Made by a program: the position numbers and the translations under genes. A stretch of DNA of 64,000 bases from positions 62,001-126,000 of the forward strand of contig JAUIGV010000007.1 in assembly GCA_030432565.1 (NCBI GenBank), given 5' to 3'. Position 1 is the stretch's first letter; each line of letters opens with the position of its first letter. The notes beneath the pieces are model-generated. The model made no database searches and had not been told where the DNA came from. It was given only the letters and a program-made list of their open reading frames with translations. Source of the stretch: Verrucomicrobiia bacterium. Its GTDB lineage: Bacteria > Verrucomicrobiota > Verrucomicrobiia > Verrucomicrobiales > Akkermansiaceae. Below are positions 1-9,276 of this stretch, in pieces.

Positions 1-300
1 ACCAGCAAGACCGATCACGTGCATTATCAAGGATCCGTCACTTTTGCCGAACCCGTTATCGCCGTCATCGCCTCTCAAAACTTCATGAAGAAGTGTGACG
101 ATCTTTTCGCGACCGGCCCCTGGAAACAAATCGAACTTCCGATCAATAACCGCGGTCTGGAAGGAAATCTCGAAGCCCCCGCTGACAGAGTCACTCTTTC
201 ACCGGACCGACGCACCATCACCATCGACATCCACACCGGATACGGGATTGATGAACTCCGCGTCCTCACTCGCAGCACTTCCATTCTCGCTACTAACTAA
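1..300 (+). CDS. C-terminal part of an unrecognised protein (5' end outside window)
   Basis: The frame is open from base 1 and closes at the TAA before position 301, so this is the last ~99 residues of a gene that begins upstream. The internal GTG at 19 should not be taken as the start. The fragment is rich in beta-strand-like alternation and ends with a segment resembling the last strands of an exported beta-sandwich (TITIDIHTGYGIDELRVLT). I recognise no family. The next gene starts 12 bases later on the same strand, so co-transcription with the sulfatase fusion is likely, and a role in glycan processing would be a guess from context only. Confidence 0.6.
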   Translation, partial: TSKTDHVHYQGSVTFAEPVIAVIASQNFMKKCDDLFATGPWKQIELPINNRGLEGNLEAPADRVTLSPDRRTITIDIHTGYGIDELRVLTRSTSILATN

Positions 301-312
301 TCACCCTCCCCC

Positions 313-3300
313 ATGAGACAATCTCTCTTCGCCCTACTCCTCCTCATATTCCCGCTCCGGGCATCGGAGCGACCCAACGTTCTTCTCATCCTTGCCGACG
401 ATCTGGGATTCTCGGATCTCTCCTGCTACGGAGGAGAAATCCCCACCCCCAACCTCGACCGACTCGCAAACGGAGGAGCCAAGTTCTCTTCCTTCTACAC
501 CAGCGCCCGCTGCTGTCCATCCCGCGCTTCTCTGATGACCGGGATTCACCCGCACCAAGCCGGCATCGGCTCCTTCACCCACGCGAAACAACCTCCCGGT
601 AAAGGGCTCGCTTATAAAGGAGCTCTCCTCCCCTCCTGCGCCACCCTGGCTGAAATACTTCTCGATGAAGGCTACTCCACCTGGATGGTCGGCAAGTGGC
701 ACATGTCGCAACCCGGCCCCATCGGCCGAGGCTTCCAAAACTACTACGGCTACAAAAACTTCCTTGCCCACTCCGAGGATCAATGGACCCCCTCCAATTA
801 TGTGCGCCTCCCCGAATCGATAAAACCCGAACTCCCCGTCAAAAACGACTTCTACGTCACCGACGTCTTCACCGATTACTCCCTCGAATTCCTCAAGCAG
901 GCCCGCGCCCAAAAGGACAAACCATGGTTCCTCTACCTCGCCCACTCCTCGCCTCACTTTCCAATTCAAGCTCCAAAGGAATCCATCGACCGCCATGTGG
1001 AAACCTATCGCAAAGGCTGGGACGTTCTGCGACGCGAGCGCTTTGAACGTCAAAAGAAGCTCGGCCTCACTGACCCCGATGCCAAACTCCCGCCCCTTTC
1101 CGAAGTCCCGGTTGATCGCGAAGACATCGCGAATGGCTTCGCTGGAAAACCAAACCCCTCTTGGGATTCTCTCCCCGCCGACCGCCGCGAAGACCTCGCC
1201 CGCCGCATGGCCACCTTCGCAGCCATGGTCGAGCACGTTGACCAAGGCATCGCTCGTATCCTCGCCGACCTCGAACAAAATGGCGAACTCGACAACACCA
1301 TCATCGCTTTTCTCTCGGACAACGGGGCATGCTACGAATGGGGGCCGTTTGGGTTCGATGGTCGCTCCCGTCTCGGTAAAACCACTCTCCACTCCGGCGA
1401 TCAACTTGCCGCCATGGGACAGTCCGGCACCCATTCATCCTACGGTTCCGGCTGGGCCAATCTTGGCAACACCCCCCTCAGTATGTACAAGCATTTTTGC
1501 CATGAAGGAGGAATCGCTTCGCCTCTCATCCTCCACTGGCCCAATGGAATCGCCAAAAAGGAAGGCTACGTCAAAACACCCTCCCACCTCATGGACATCG
1601 TCCCCACGATCCTTAAAGCCACTGGAGCAAAATATCCCTCGGAACGAAACGGACACAAAATCACTCCCGTTGAAGGAACCTCTCTTCTCCCTGCAATCGA
1701 AAATCCCAGGGCAATTCCCGAACGCGTCCTCGCCTTTGAACATCAGGAAGCCCGTGGTCTTCGCAAAGGAGACTGGAAGCTGGTTTGGGGAAAACGTCAG
1801 CCCGACAAAATCACATGGGAACTTTACAACCTGGCCGAGGACCGCTCCGAACAAACAAACGTCGCTCAGAACTACGCCACCATCAAAGACCAGCTCGTAG
1901 AGGACTGGCACACCTGGGCCAAGCGCGTTCATGCTTCACCGCACCTCATGCCCGAACCTGGTTTCACCAAGAAGAACACCAAACCAGCCTCTCCCCAGAT
2001 TGCCAAACGCCCTCTCACGATCAAAGCGACCGTTCAGGGACAGAAGCTTCATGGTGTCGTCCTCGCCCAGGGAGGCAAAGAACACGGCTACGCTCTTCAC
2101 CTCATGAACGGAACGGCTGCTCTGGACGTCCGCGTCGATGGCAAAATCACCCGAATCACAGCCCCCACCACTCCGCCCGGAAACCTCACACTGGAAGCAA
2201 AGATTCAATCGAACAAGCTGACCCTTACCTTAAACGGTAAAACCGTAGAGGCAAAATCACCGGGACTTATTCCCGTTCAGCCGAAAGACGCACTGTCACT
2301 CGGAGAAGACTCCCTCACAGCTGCCGGAAACTACGACGCACCAAACCCCTTCAACGGAAAAATTATCTCTCATAAAGTGACAAGCGGTAGTCTGAAGCCG
2401 CAGCTTCCGGCCCCTAAAACCATGCTCACGCCTTGGGGCGAAAAAGTCACCCCGCAAAACGCATGGCAGGAATACCCGCGCCCCCAGATGGTCCGCAACA
2501 ACTGGACCAATCTCAACGGCCATTGGAACTACGCCATTACAAAAAAAGACTCCCAAAAACCCGAGAAATGGCAGGGGAAGATTCTCGTCCCCTTCGCCAT
2601 CGAGTCCCAACTCTCAGGCGTGCAAAAACGCATCACCCCAGACGACGCCCTCTGGTATCAACGCACCTTCACCCACAAGTCAAAGGGCGACAACAAGCAC
2701 ACGATCCTCAAATTCGAAGCCATCGACTACCAATCCACCATCTGGATCAACGATGAACAAGTCGGCAACCACACCGGCGGCAACCTCCCCTTCAGCTTCG
2801 ACATCACCAAAGCCCTTAAGCCCGGCCAAAACACCCTCACCGTCAAAGTCCTCGACGCCACCGACTCCGCCTATCAACTCCACGGCAAACAACGCCTCAA
2901 CCCCAAAGGCATCTGGTACACTCCCGTCTCTGGAATCTGGCAAACCGTCTGGCTGGAGAACATTCCAACAACCAGCCTCCAGACACCAAAGATCACCACA
3001 AAAATCAATGGCGAGGTGATCATCGAAGCCCCCGTCACCACTTCGCAGAAACTGGCAGAACTTGCTCATCCTTCTGTCCTCGCCGTGGTCAAAGAGAAAG
3101 GAAAGACGATCGCGAGAGCCAACGTCACCGCAGGTCACCCCATCAAGTTCACCATCGAAAACCCAAAGCTCTGGTCACCTGATTCACCAACCCTCTATGA
3201 CCTGGAACTCACTTGTGGCGAAGACAACATTCAATCCTACTTCGGCATCCGCGAAACCACCGTCGCAAAAGACAAAGACGGCCACCTCCGCCTCCATCTA

Positions 3301-5283
3301 AATGGAAAGCCACTCTTCCACTGGGGCACGCTCGACCAAGGCTGGTGGCCCGATGGCCTCCTCACCCCGCCTTCCGATGCGGCCATGTTTTCAGATATCG
3401 AATTCCTCAAGAATGCCGGCTTCAACACCATCCGCAAACACATTAAAGTCGAACCCCGCCGATACTACGCCCACTGCGATCGCATCGGCATGCTCGTTTG
3501 GCAGGACCAGGTCAGCGCCAAAAGAGGCGACGACCCGCCTTGGCCACGACTCGCCCCCAATCCCCCCGAGGCGATCTGGCCCGACCACGCTCACGAGCAA
3601 TTCATGGCCGAACACAAAGCCATGATCGACACTTTGCACAACCACCCCTCGATCGTGCAATGGGTTCCTTTCAACGAACGATGGGGACAACATCGCACCA
3701 TGAGCGTGGGTAAATGGGCCACCAACTACGACCCCACCCGGCAGATCAACATCGCTTCCGGCGGCAACTTTTTTCCCACAGGTCACATCGTCGACCACCA
3801 CCAATATCCACATCCCGGCTTCCCCTTCGAACTTGGGAAAGGCGGCCGCTTTGACAACTACGTCAAAGTCGTCGGCGAATTCGGCGGCCATGGCTTTCCG
3901 GTCGAAGATCACCTCTGGAATCCCGACGCCCGCAATTGGGGCTACGGCGGGCTGCCTCAAAACAAAGAGGAATGGACCCAACGCTACCAAGCGTCGATTG
4001 AGAAGCTTGTTGAACTCCGCAATGAAGGCATCGCCGCCGGCATCTACACCCAAACCACCGACGTCGAAGGCGAAATCAACGGGCTCATCACCTACGACCG
4101 CCGCGTTCAAAAATTAGCGCCGGCCACCCTTCGCAAAATCCACGAAGACTCCGGCCTCATTGCAAAAAAGAAAAACTCCGAAACCGCCGGCATGGGCCCC
4201 GTCACCGTCCCAAAAGCAGAAATCGCCCCCGTCCGCCCCGTCGATTCTCCCGAGATGATCGCCGCCGGACTCAAATCCCACGACCGCGCCCTCTTCATTA
4301 GAAACGACTGGATCCGCGATCCCTACATCACACTCGGCCCCGATGACTTCTACTACCTCACCGGAACCACCATCAATGCCGACGACCCCCGCGAGGAGAC
4401 CGATCCCTACAATATCGGCCTCGGCGACATCTCCGCAGTCGGCACCACCGTCCGCGTTTGGAAGTCCAAAGACCTCACCGAATGGCAGGACCTCGGCCCC
4501 ATTTTCACCCTCCAGGACAGCGTCCACCAAAACCCCGGTAACCGCATCTGGGCCCCCGAAGTCCACTGGATTCCCGAAAAGAAGCGCTGGGCCCTCGTCC
4601 ACTGCCCTAAACAGAAATCCAACTTCGCCCTCTCCTCCGGCCCCACTCTCAAAGGCCCCTGGACGCACCCCATGGGCGCCGACTCACGAGGGAAACACGA
4701 CCCTTCCCTCTACAAGTCCGGCGACACTTGGTGGATGCTCTCCGAAAACACAAACGTCCAACCTCTCGCCGCCGACTTCACAAGATTCACCGACAAAGCG
4801 ATCCATATCGCCCCCTCATCAACCCGCCCCGGTCCCGATGGCAACCCTATCAGCCGGATCGGCCATGAAGGGGCCACTATGATAAAAGTTGGTAACAAAT
4901 ACGTTCACCTCGGCACCGCCTGGTCCACCGATAAGATGCGCACCGGCTCCTACAATCTCTACTACTCGACCGCCGAAAACATCACCGGCCCTTACGGTCC
5001 CCGCAAGTTCGCCGGACGCTTCCTCGGTCACGGGACACCGTTCCAAACCCGTGACGGCAAGTGGTGGTGCACCGCATTCTTCAACGCCAATGTCCCGCCA
5101 CTTGCAACCGGAGGAATCCAAGATCGAGATCTTTCCGAAACAGCCCAGACCATTAACCATCGTGGGACAACTATTGTTCCGCTTGATGTAAGGATCCTCG
5201 CTAACGGGGAAGTTTACATTCGGGCAAAGGACCCGAGCTACTCCTCTCCCGGGCCGGACGAAGCCCAGAAGAGCTTTGAGTAG
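313..5283 (+). CDS. Secreted trifunctional enzyme: sulfatase - GH2 - GH43-like fusion
   Basis: A 1656-residue exported protein with a short signal peptide (hydrophobic residues 5-15). Residues ~20-540 are a type I sulfatase: metal-site DD near 29-30 and signature CCPSRASLMTG with the formylglycine Cys at 67, GKWH, and a later HxPH-type region. Residues ~570-690 look like a LamG/concanavalin-type beta-sandwich. Residues ~705-1290 are glycoside hydrolase family 2: N-terminal jelly roll, immunoglobulin-like domain, then a TIM barrel with FNER (acid/base E1122) and GEFGG (candidate nucleophile E1189). Residues ~1325-1650 resemble a GH43 five-bladed propeller with RDP (D1336), HDP (D1463) and GHEG (E1519) as the candidate acid triad. 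All three active sites look complete. The probable substrate is a sulfated polysaccharide, desulfated and trimmed from the non-reducing end; sugar specificity cannot be read from sequence. The architecture is unusual, and the frame is uninterrupted. Confidence 0.9.
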   Translation: MRQSLFALLLLIFPLRASERPNVLLILADDLGFSDLSCYGGEIPTPNLDRLANGGAKFSSFYTSARCCPSRASLMTGIHPHQAGIGSFTHAKQPPGKGLAYKGALLPSCATLAEILLDEGYSTWMVGKWHMSQPGPIGRGFQNYYGYKNFLAHSEDQWTPSNYVRLPESIKPELPVKNDFYVTDVFTDYSLEFLKQARAQKDKPWFLYLAHSSPHFPIQAPKESIDRHVETYRKGWDVLRRERFERQKKLGLTDPDAKLPPLSEVPVDREDIANGFAGKPNPSWDSLPADRREDLARRMATFAAMVEHVDQGIARILADLEQNGELDNTIIAFLSDNGACYEWGPFGFDGRSRLGKTTLHSGDQLAAMGQSGTHSSYGSGWANLGNTPLSMYKHFCHEGGIASPLILHWPNGIAKKEGYVKTPSHLMDIVPTILKATGAKYPSERNGHKITPVEGTSLLPAIENPRAIPERVLAFEHQEARGLRKGDWKLVWGKRQPDKITWELYNLAEDRSEQTNVAQNYATIKDQLVEDWHTWAKRVHASPHLMPEPGFTKKNTKPASPQIAKRPLTIKATVQGQKLHGVVLAQGGKEHGYALHLMNGTAALDVRVDGKITRITAPTTPPGNLTLEAKIQSNKLTLTLNGKTVEAKSPGLIPVQPKDALSLGEDSLTAAGNYDAPNPFNGKIISHKVTSGSLKPQLPAPKTMLTPWGEKVTPQNAWQEYPRPQMVRNNWTNLNGHWNYAITKKDSQKPEKWQGKILVPFAIESQLSGVQKRITPDDALWYQRTFTHKSKGDNKHTILKFEAIDYQSTIWINDEQVGNHTGGNLPFSFDITKALKPGQNTLTVKVLDATDSAYQLHGKQRLNPKGIWYTPVSGIWQTVWLENIPTTSLQTPKITTKINGEVIIEAPVTTSQKLAELAHPSVLAVVKEKGKTIARANVTAGHPIKFTIENPKLWSPDSPTLYDLELTCGEDNIQSYFGIRETTVAKDKDGHLRLHLNGKPLFHWGTLDQGWWPDGLLTPPSDAAMFSDIEFLKNAGFNTIRKHIKVEPRRYYAHCDRIGMLVWQDQVSAKRGDDPPWPRLAPNPPEAIWPDHAHEQFMAEHKAMIDTLHNHPSIVQWVPFNERWGQHRTMSVGKWATNYDPTRQINIASGGNFFPTGHIVDHHQYPHPGFPFELGKGGRFDNYVKVVGEFGGHGFPVEDHLWNPDARNWGYGGLPQNKEEWTQRYQASIEKLVELRNEGIAAGIYTQTTDVEGEINGLITYDRRVQKLAPATLRKIHEDSGLIAKKKNSETAGMGPVTVPKAEIAPVRPVDSPEMIAAGLKSHDRALFIRNDWIRDPYITLGPDDFYYLTGTTINADDPREETDPYNIGLGDISAVGTTVRVWKSKDLTEWQDLGPIFTLQDSVHQNPGNRIWAPEVHWIPEKKRWALVHCPKQKSNFALSSGPTLKGPWTHPMGADSRGKHDPSLYKSGDTWWMLSENTNVQPLAADFTRFTDKAIHIAPSSTRPGPDGNPISRIGHEGATMIKVGNKYVHLGTAWSTDKMRTGSYNLYYSTAENITGPYGPRKFAGRFLGHGTPFQTRDGKWWCTAFFNANVPPLATGGIQDRDLSETAQTINHRGTTIVPLDVRILANGEVYIRAKDPSYSSPGPDEAQKSFE

Positions 5284-5288
5284 CCCCG

Positions 5289-7223
5289 CTATTGGCCCTT
5301 CGGTTCGATCACCTGCAAGTGGTCGATGTTTCCTCCACTCGCCCCATTGGTTTCCAAAACGATTAAGTTATCGCCATTTTTGAAAGCAACGGAAGCGGTC
5401 AAATTTTTCCAACGACTCCACCCCCCTGTCTCGGGAAACGGGAGAATCGAGTGTTCCTCACCATTCACAATCAGCTTGAGAGGCCGGGCATCTGAACCCA
5501 GTGCATAGCGAAAAAGGATCTTACCGGGTCCCGATTTAGCGGACTTCACGGTCCACTCAATCGATTCTTTCCCGGCCCCGAAGTCAGCGTAGCAAGTCCC
5601 GGTGTAACCGTCATGCTCGGTCGAGGTCCGGACTCCTTTTAACTTTGCCTCTGTCACTTGATAAACGGTCCCAACAGGATCGACCACCTTGGCCGGCTTT
5701 CCCGCAGCTTTCTTCCTGGGTTCCGCAGCTCCGCTGACGTGAAGCGGATCGGGGGGAGTGTTTTCGAGAAGCCGGTTCAGGGTATAGGCGATGTAGGAAT
5801 TTGCCAGCGGGGTTCCGTCGGCAGACTTCATATTTTGAATACTCACCTCATGAATGTGCCAGGCCTTCAGCTCTTCAAGATTGACTTCAACCGTCTTTCC
5901 GTCCTTTGAAATTTTGATCGAATCAACCTCCACCGGAGTAACATCCATTTGCGGAGAGCCATACGATTTATGATACTTGTAGTAATACCGCTTGAAGGGC
6001 CAATTCGCGACATCCTCCGCAATCGTGGAATCAACCGGTTTGGTGAAAGTGAAGCGAAATCCCTTTTTCGTAAGCTTCATCGAAACCGCCTCGAAAGGAT
6101 CCTCACCATTCCACTCAATCCGCGAAATCCCCTCACCACCGGCCCAACTGTGCTTGGTGTGCCCCACATAGAGACTTCCATCCGGAGCCCAGGCCATGCG
6201 ATTGCAACCACGAGGAAGAGAACCACCGTCTATAAACGGAACGCAAGCCCCTTGAAGCTCTCCGCCAACTTCCTCCAGCATGACCCGAACGATTCGATTC
6301 GTGTTCATCTCGCCAACCAGAAGCTGTCCGGTGAACGGCCCAAAATTCGCTTCCGGGGAAATCGCGAGAACCTGGGTTGGCGAGTTGGCCATCGAGCCGT
6401 GAGGAAATACCACCGCGGCACGGGTCCGCATCTTGGCGAGTTCCGCAGGATTGGTCTCTACCGGTGTGCCTTCAAAACCCGGCTTCCAGGTCAGACTTGC
6501 GGCATGACCGTAGAAGCGTCCTTCCTTGACGTGAAACAACTTGCTCGAACCAACCCAGTCGCCCTGATTGTCGGTCACGAAAAGATTCCCCTCCAGGTCA
6601 AATCCAAGTCCGTTTGGAGTACGATGTCCATAAGACCAGGGGATCGTTTTCCCGTCTTTTGTCAGCTTCATGACACAACCACGGTAGGGAGTGGACGCGT
6701 GCATTCGTCCCGGTCTTCCCCTGGGGTCAAACCGACCTCGCACGATTGAGCGAATTCCGTCTCCGGAAGAACCAGTCCCCAAGGAGAAGAAGTAGTTACC
6801 TTCCTTATCCCTGACCGGAGTGAAGTGAAACTCGTGATAGTTTCCCGACATTCCAAACTCATCCGTCATCACCTGATAAAGATCCGCCTTGCCATCGCCA
6901 TCGGTATCGCTCACACGAGTGACCTCGGGACGCTGGGAAATGACCAGTGACGAGTTGGATTCGGCGATCACGCCGAGAGGATTGTGCAATCCTTCCGCAA
7001 AAAGCTGCCAACCTGCAGTCTTTGGGTTATACAAAAAAACCTCACCACTTGGCAGACAGACCACCATTCGACCGTCCGGAAGAAAATCAAGACCATCAAT
7101 TTGTTTGGTCCCAAACTTGGAGGGAGGATTGGGGATCCCGGTCACGTCATAACTTGGCGAAGTGCCCCCAAATGCGAGCTTTGCGGCCAGCGAGAAAGAG
7201 AGGATATTGATGAACTTTTTCAT
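5289..7223 (-). CDS. Secreted PVC-type beta-propeller dehydrogenase-like protein with C-terminal CBM-like domain
   Basis: A 644-residue protein with a signal peptide (residues 1-19). Residues ~30-390 are a six-bladed propeller of the glucose/sorbosone dehydrogenase type seen in PVC bacteria (DUF7133/'membrane-bound dehydrogenase' group): calcium-like DTDGDGKAD, GHRTPNGLGFD and DNQGDW. Residues ~395-510 are a beta-rich linker. The C-terminal ~130 residues look like a carbohydrate-binding sandwich (CBM6/35-like). It begins at the last bases of the upstream cytochrome gene (ATGA overlap), so the two are translationally coupled. The likely role is oxidation of a sugar or sugar alcohol, passing electrons to that cytochrome (inference). 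The gene converges on the sulfatase fusion, with only 5 bases between the stops. Substrate and cofactor (PQQ or other) are not established. Confidence 0.82.
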   Translation of the reverse strand: MKKFINILSFSLAAKLAFGGTSPSYDVTGIPNPPSKFGTKQIDGLDFLPDGRMVVCLPSGEVFLYNPKTAGWQLFAEGLHNPLGVIAESNSSLVISQRPEVTRVSDTDGDGKADLYQVMTDEFGMSGNYHEFHFTPVRDKEGNYFFSLGTGSSGDGIRSIVRGRFDPRGRPGRMHASTPYRGCVMKLTKDGKTIPWSYGHRTPNGLGFDLEGNLFVTDNQGDWVGSSKLFHVKEGRFYGHAASLTWKPGFEGTPVETNPAELAKMRTRAAVVFPHGSMANSPTQVLAISPEANFGPFTGQLLVGEMNTNRIVRVMLEEVGGELQGACVPFIDGGSLPRGCNRMAWAPDGSLYVGHTKHSWAGGEGISRIEWNGEDPFEAVSMKLTKKGFRFTFTKPVDSTIAEDVANWPFKRYYYKYHKSYGSPQMDVTPVEVDSIKISKDGKTVEVNLEELKAWHIHEVSIQNMKSADGTPLANSYIAYTLNRLLENTPPDPLHVSGAAEPRKKAAGKPAKVVDPVGTVYQVTEAKLKGVRTSTEHDGYTGTCYADFGAGKESIEWTVKSAKSGPGKILFRYALGSDARPLKLIVNGEEHSILPFPETGGWSRWKNLTASVAFKNGDNLIVLETNGASGGNIDHLQVIEPKGQ

Positions 7224-8392
7224 TTCTTTGGTGCTTCGGTTGGAATGGTGACAGGAGAAGCCGGATTCTTCTCGCTGACGGTGATCTGAAACTCCATCGC
7301 TTGTTTCGCGGTGAGCTTCAGGGTGCCGTCTTTGGCGATCGTTCCGGCCGAACTGGAATAGGTCGCGGCTTCGTCCGGGGTAAGCTTAAACGTAATGGGA
7401 ACCTTGGGAGAGATTGCAAACTTTCGAGTGATTCCCAAATTTCCCTGTGATGCCTGGATCAACTCTCTGATCTCGTAATCGCCGACCTTGTAGATGAACT
7501 CCGGAAACCCCTGCACCAAACGATAGCCTCTGAATTTTGGCAATTCATCGACGCCTTCGATTTCAATCGGAAAATCCACTGCTTCCGTCGTGTCATAAAA
7601 CGGGGTTTTCCTTCCCGTCTCGGCGAGATGCTGATAATCCTCCGGCTTAAGCTTGCTGGAACGGGCACGATAGTAAGGGATCCCATTGAACTTTGCCACC
7701 GGCTTGCCATTGCTCGACCAGTGCACCTGGTTTCCCCGGATGAAACCACCTTTACTCCACGCGTAGCGCAAGCGACATTCCCCCGCATCCCAGCAGTAGT
7801 ATTGGTTCCCGGGAAGGGCCACCGCAAAGGCCGCAGGCGAGGCCCCGGGCATAAAGGTCCGGTAAACGACCGGTTCCGCCACATCGGCCAAAAAATCATC
7901 AAAATCCGGGGTAAAGGTCCCGTTGTTTCTCCTCAGCTTCTTATCAAAAGGGAAGGCCTTTAGAATGGCCTCAGGCGTGTAAACGTCCGGCGGAAGATTT
8001 TCCCGGGCTTTTGAAACTTGGGCTGCTGTCACTGCCGCGCCTTTGTTTCCCCACGCATTGTTCACGTAGGTGACGATATCCGCGATCTTTTTATCGTCGA
8101 AAAGAAGCTGGGGCGGCATAGCCGAGTAATAACGTTTTCCATTTACCCTAACTGGTCCGGCCATCCCGCGAAGAACGATTGCGATAGTGCGATCCGGATT
8201 ATCCAACCAATCGCTGCCTGCCAATGGTGGCACAGACCCCGGTTGCCCCTTTCCATCGGCCATGTGACAAGCGATGCAGGATCCCGCGCCGTCATAAAGC
8301 TCCTTTCCTTTTGCCAGAGCAGCGGCATCCGGGGCCGAGTAAGCCATCCCGGCGACCAGAGATGAGAGAAGAATGGAAATGATTGCCTTCAT
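7220..8392 (-). CDS. Periplasmic cytochrome c with C-terminal ~250-residue extension
   Basis: I choose the ATG at 8392 (390 residues), not the longer frame reaching 8497, because it begins a clean signal peptide ending near YSA. A haem c motif CIACH lies at residues 39-43 and a likely axial Met in YYSAMPP, so residues ~23-130 are a class I cytochrome c. The remaining ~250 residues (WDAGE, FRGYRL, then an Ig-like tail) resemble the extension that accompanies such cytochromes in PVC bacteria; its function is unknown to me. The stop overlaps the start of the propeller dehydrogenase by four bases (ATGA at 7220-7223), which indicates an operon and suggests the pair act as an electron-transfer unit in the periplasm. 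Confidence 0.85.
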   Translation of the reverse strand: MKAIISILLSSLVAGMAYSAPDAAALAKGKELYDGAGSCIACHMADGKGQPGSVPPLAGSDWLDNPDRTIAIVLRGMAGPVRVNGKRYYSAMPPQLLFDDKKIADIVTYVNNAWGNKGAAVTAAQVSKARENLPPDVYTPEAILKAFPFDKKLRRNNGTFTPDFDDFLADVAEPVVYRTFMPGASPAAFAVALPGNQYYCWDAGECRLRYAWSKGGFIRGNQVHWSSNGKPVAKFNGIPYYRARSSKLKPEDYQHLAETGRKTPFYDTTEAVDFPIEIEGVDELPKFRGYRLVQGFPEFIYKVGDYEIRELIQASQGNLGITRKFAISPKVPITFKLTPDEAATYSSSAGTIAKDGTLKLTAKQAMEFQITVSEKNPASPVTIPTEAPKK

Positions 8393-8541
8393 ACTAGGGA
8401 ACTTAGTTAACGCCGATTGGCAGTCTACCAAGTAAAAAGACCAACGATTGTCCCGCCCACAGATTCCGTGAGCAAAAAAAATCATGGTGCAAATCAATCA
8501 TCTTGGTTGAGCGACCTGGATCTGAACGTTAGAAAGCGAGA

Positions 8542-9276
8542 ATGCTCTTGCGCCGCAATCTCATTCTATCCCTTTTCTCTCTTTACCTCGGAGTTTCGGC
8601 TTCCGCCGAACCCGCCGAAAAAATCCTGTTTATCGGGAATAGCTACACAGGTGGCGTTCGTAAAATGGTGACCGAGTTGGTGCAGCAATCCCCCCACGCC
8701 AACGCTCAGATTTCGTTTATCAACCCCGGCGGAAAAACACTCGAGTTTCATCTTAAAAACAAGGCAACTGTTGAAAAAATCGAGACTGGAAAGTTTGATA
8801 TCGTTGTCCTGCAGGACCAGAGCCAATTTCCGGCCGTCTTCCCGGATCGCTTTCAAAAGGCCGCAGTGGCATTGCATAAAATCATCAAAAGATCAGGAGC
8901 CACAACCGTCTTCTACGAAACCTGGGGCAGACGGGATGGCGACAAAATGAACAAGAAACTCTTCCCGAATTTTGAATCCATGCAAAAGGCCCTGAGCAAG
9001 AGCTATCAATCGACGGCAAAAAAATGCAGGGCAAACCTGGCTCCGGTTGGCTCCACATGGAGCACCGTGAGAGAAAAGAATCCCAAACTGGGAAGGGAGC
9101 TCTACCGTGGAGACGGTAGTCACCCCTCGCCAAAAGGTTCCTACCTCGCGGCGTGCGTTTTTTACGCCACTCTTTTCGACAAAGACCCTCGGAAACTGAA
9201 ATTCACGGGCGGTCTGCCGGAAGAGGAAGCCAAACTCATCAGAGAGGTGGCCTATTCTACCGTGACAAACGCGTGA
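8542..9276 (+). CDS. Secreted SGNH/GDSL-type hydrolase
   Basis: A 244-residue protein with a signal peptide (residues 1-22, cleavage near ASAEP). Block I is IGNSYTGG (catalytic Ser and oxyanion Gly), a central VVLQDQSQ corresponds to the block II-III region, and DGSHPSPKGSY near residue 195 supplies the Asp-x-x-His pair of block V. The fold resembles the DUF4886/SGNH group in the Bacteroidetes and PVC bacteria. The likely role is esterase action on an acylated glycan, given the sulfatase and dehydrogenase neighbours (inference). Its 3' end overlaps the convergent selenoprotein gene by 20 bases. It is divergent from the cytochrome gene across a 149-base intergenic region in which I see no convincing promoter. 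Confidence 0.85.
   Translation: MLLRRNLILSLFSLYLGVSASAEPAEKILFIGNSYTGGVRKMVTELVQQSPHANAQISFINPGGKTLEFHLKNKATVEKIETGKFDIVVLQDQSQFPAVFPDRFQKAAVALHKIIKRSGATTVFYETWGRRDGDKMNKKLFPNFESMQKALSKSYQSTAKKCRANLAPVGSTWSTVREKNPKLGRELYRGDGSHPSPKGSYLAACVFYATLFDKDPRKLKFTGGLPEEEAKLIREVAYSTVTNA

Noticed and set aside
334-1434. A minus-strand frame of 366 codons inside the sulfatase fusion
   Set aside because: Antisense shadow; the plus strand encodes catalytic motifs throughout the same stretch.
3391-4110. A minus-strand frame of 239 codons
   Set aside because: It is antisense to the GH2 domain, with Val/Gly/Ala-rich shadow composition.
7220-8497. A longer start for the cytochrome gene at 8497
   Set aside because: The upstream 35 residues show no signal-like character, whereas the ATG at 8392 begins a typical signal peptide.
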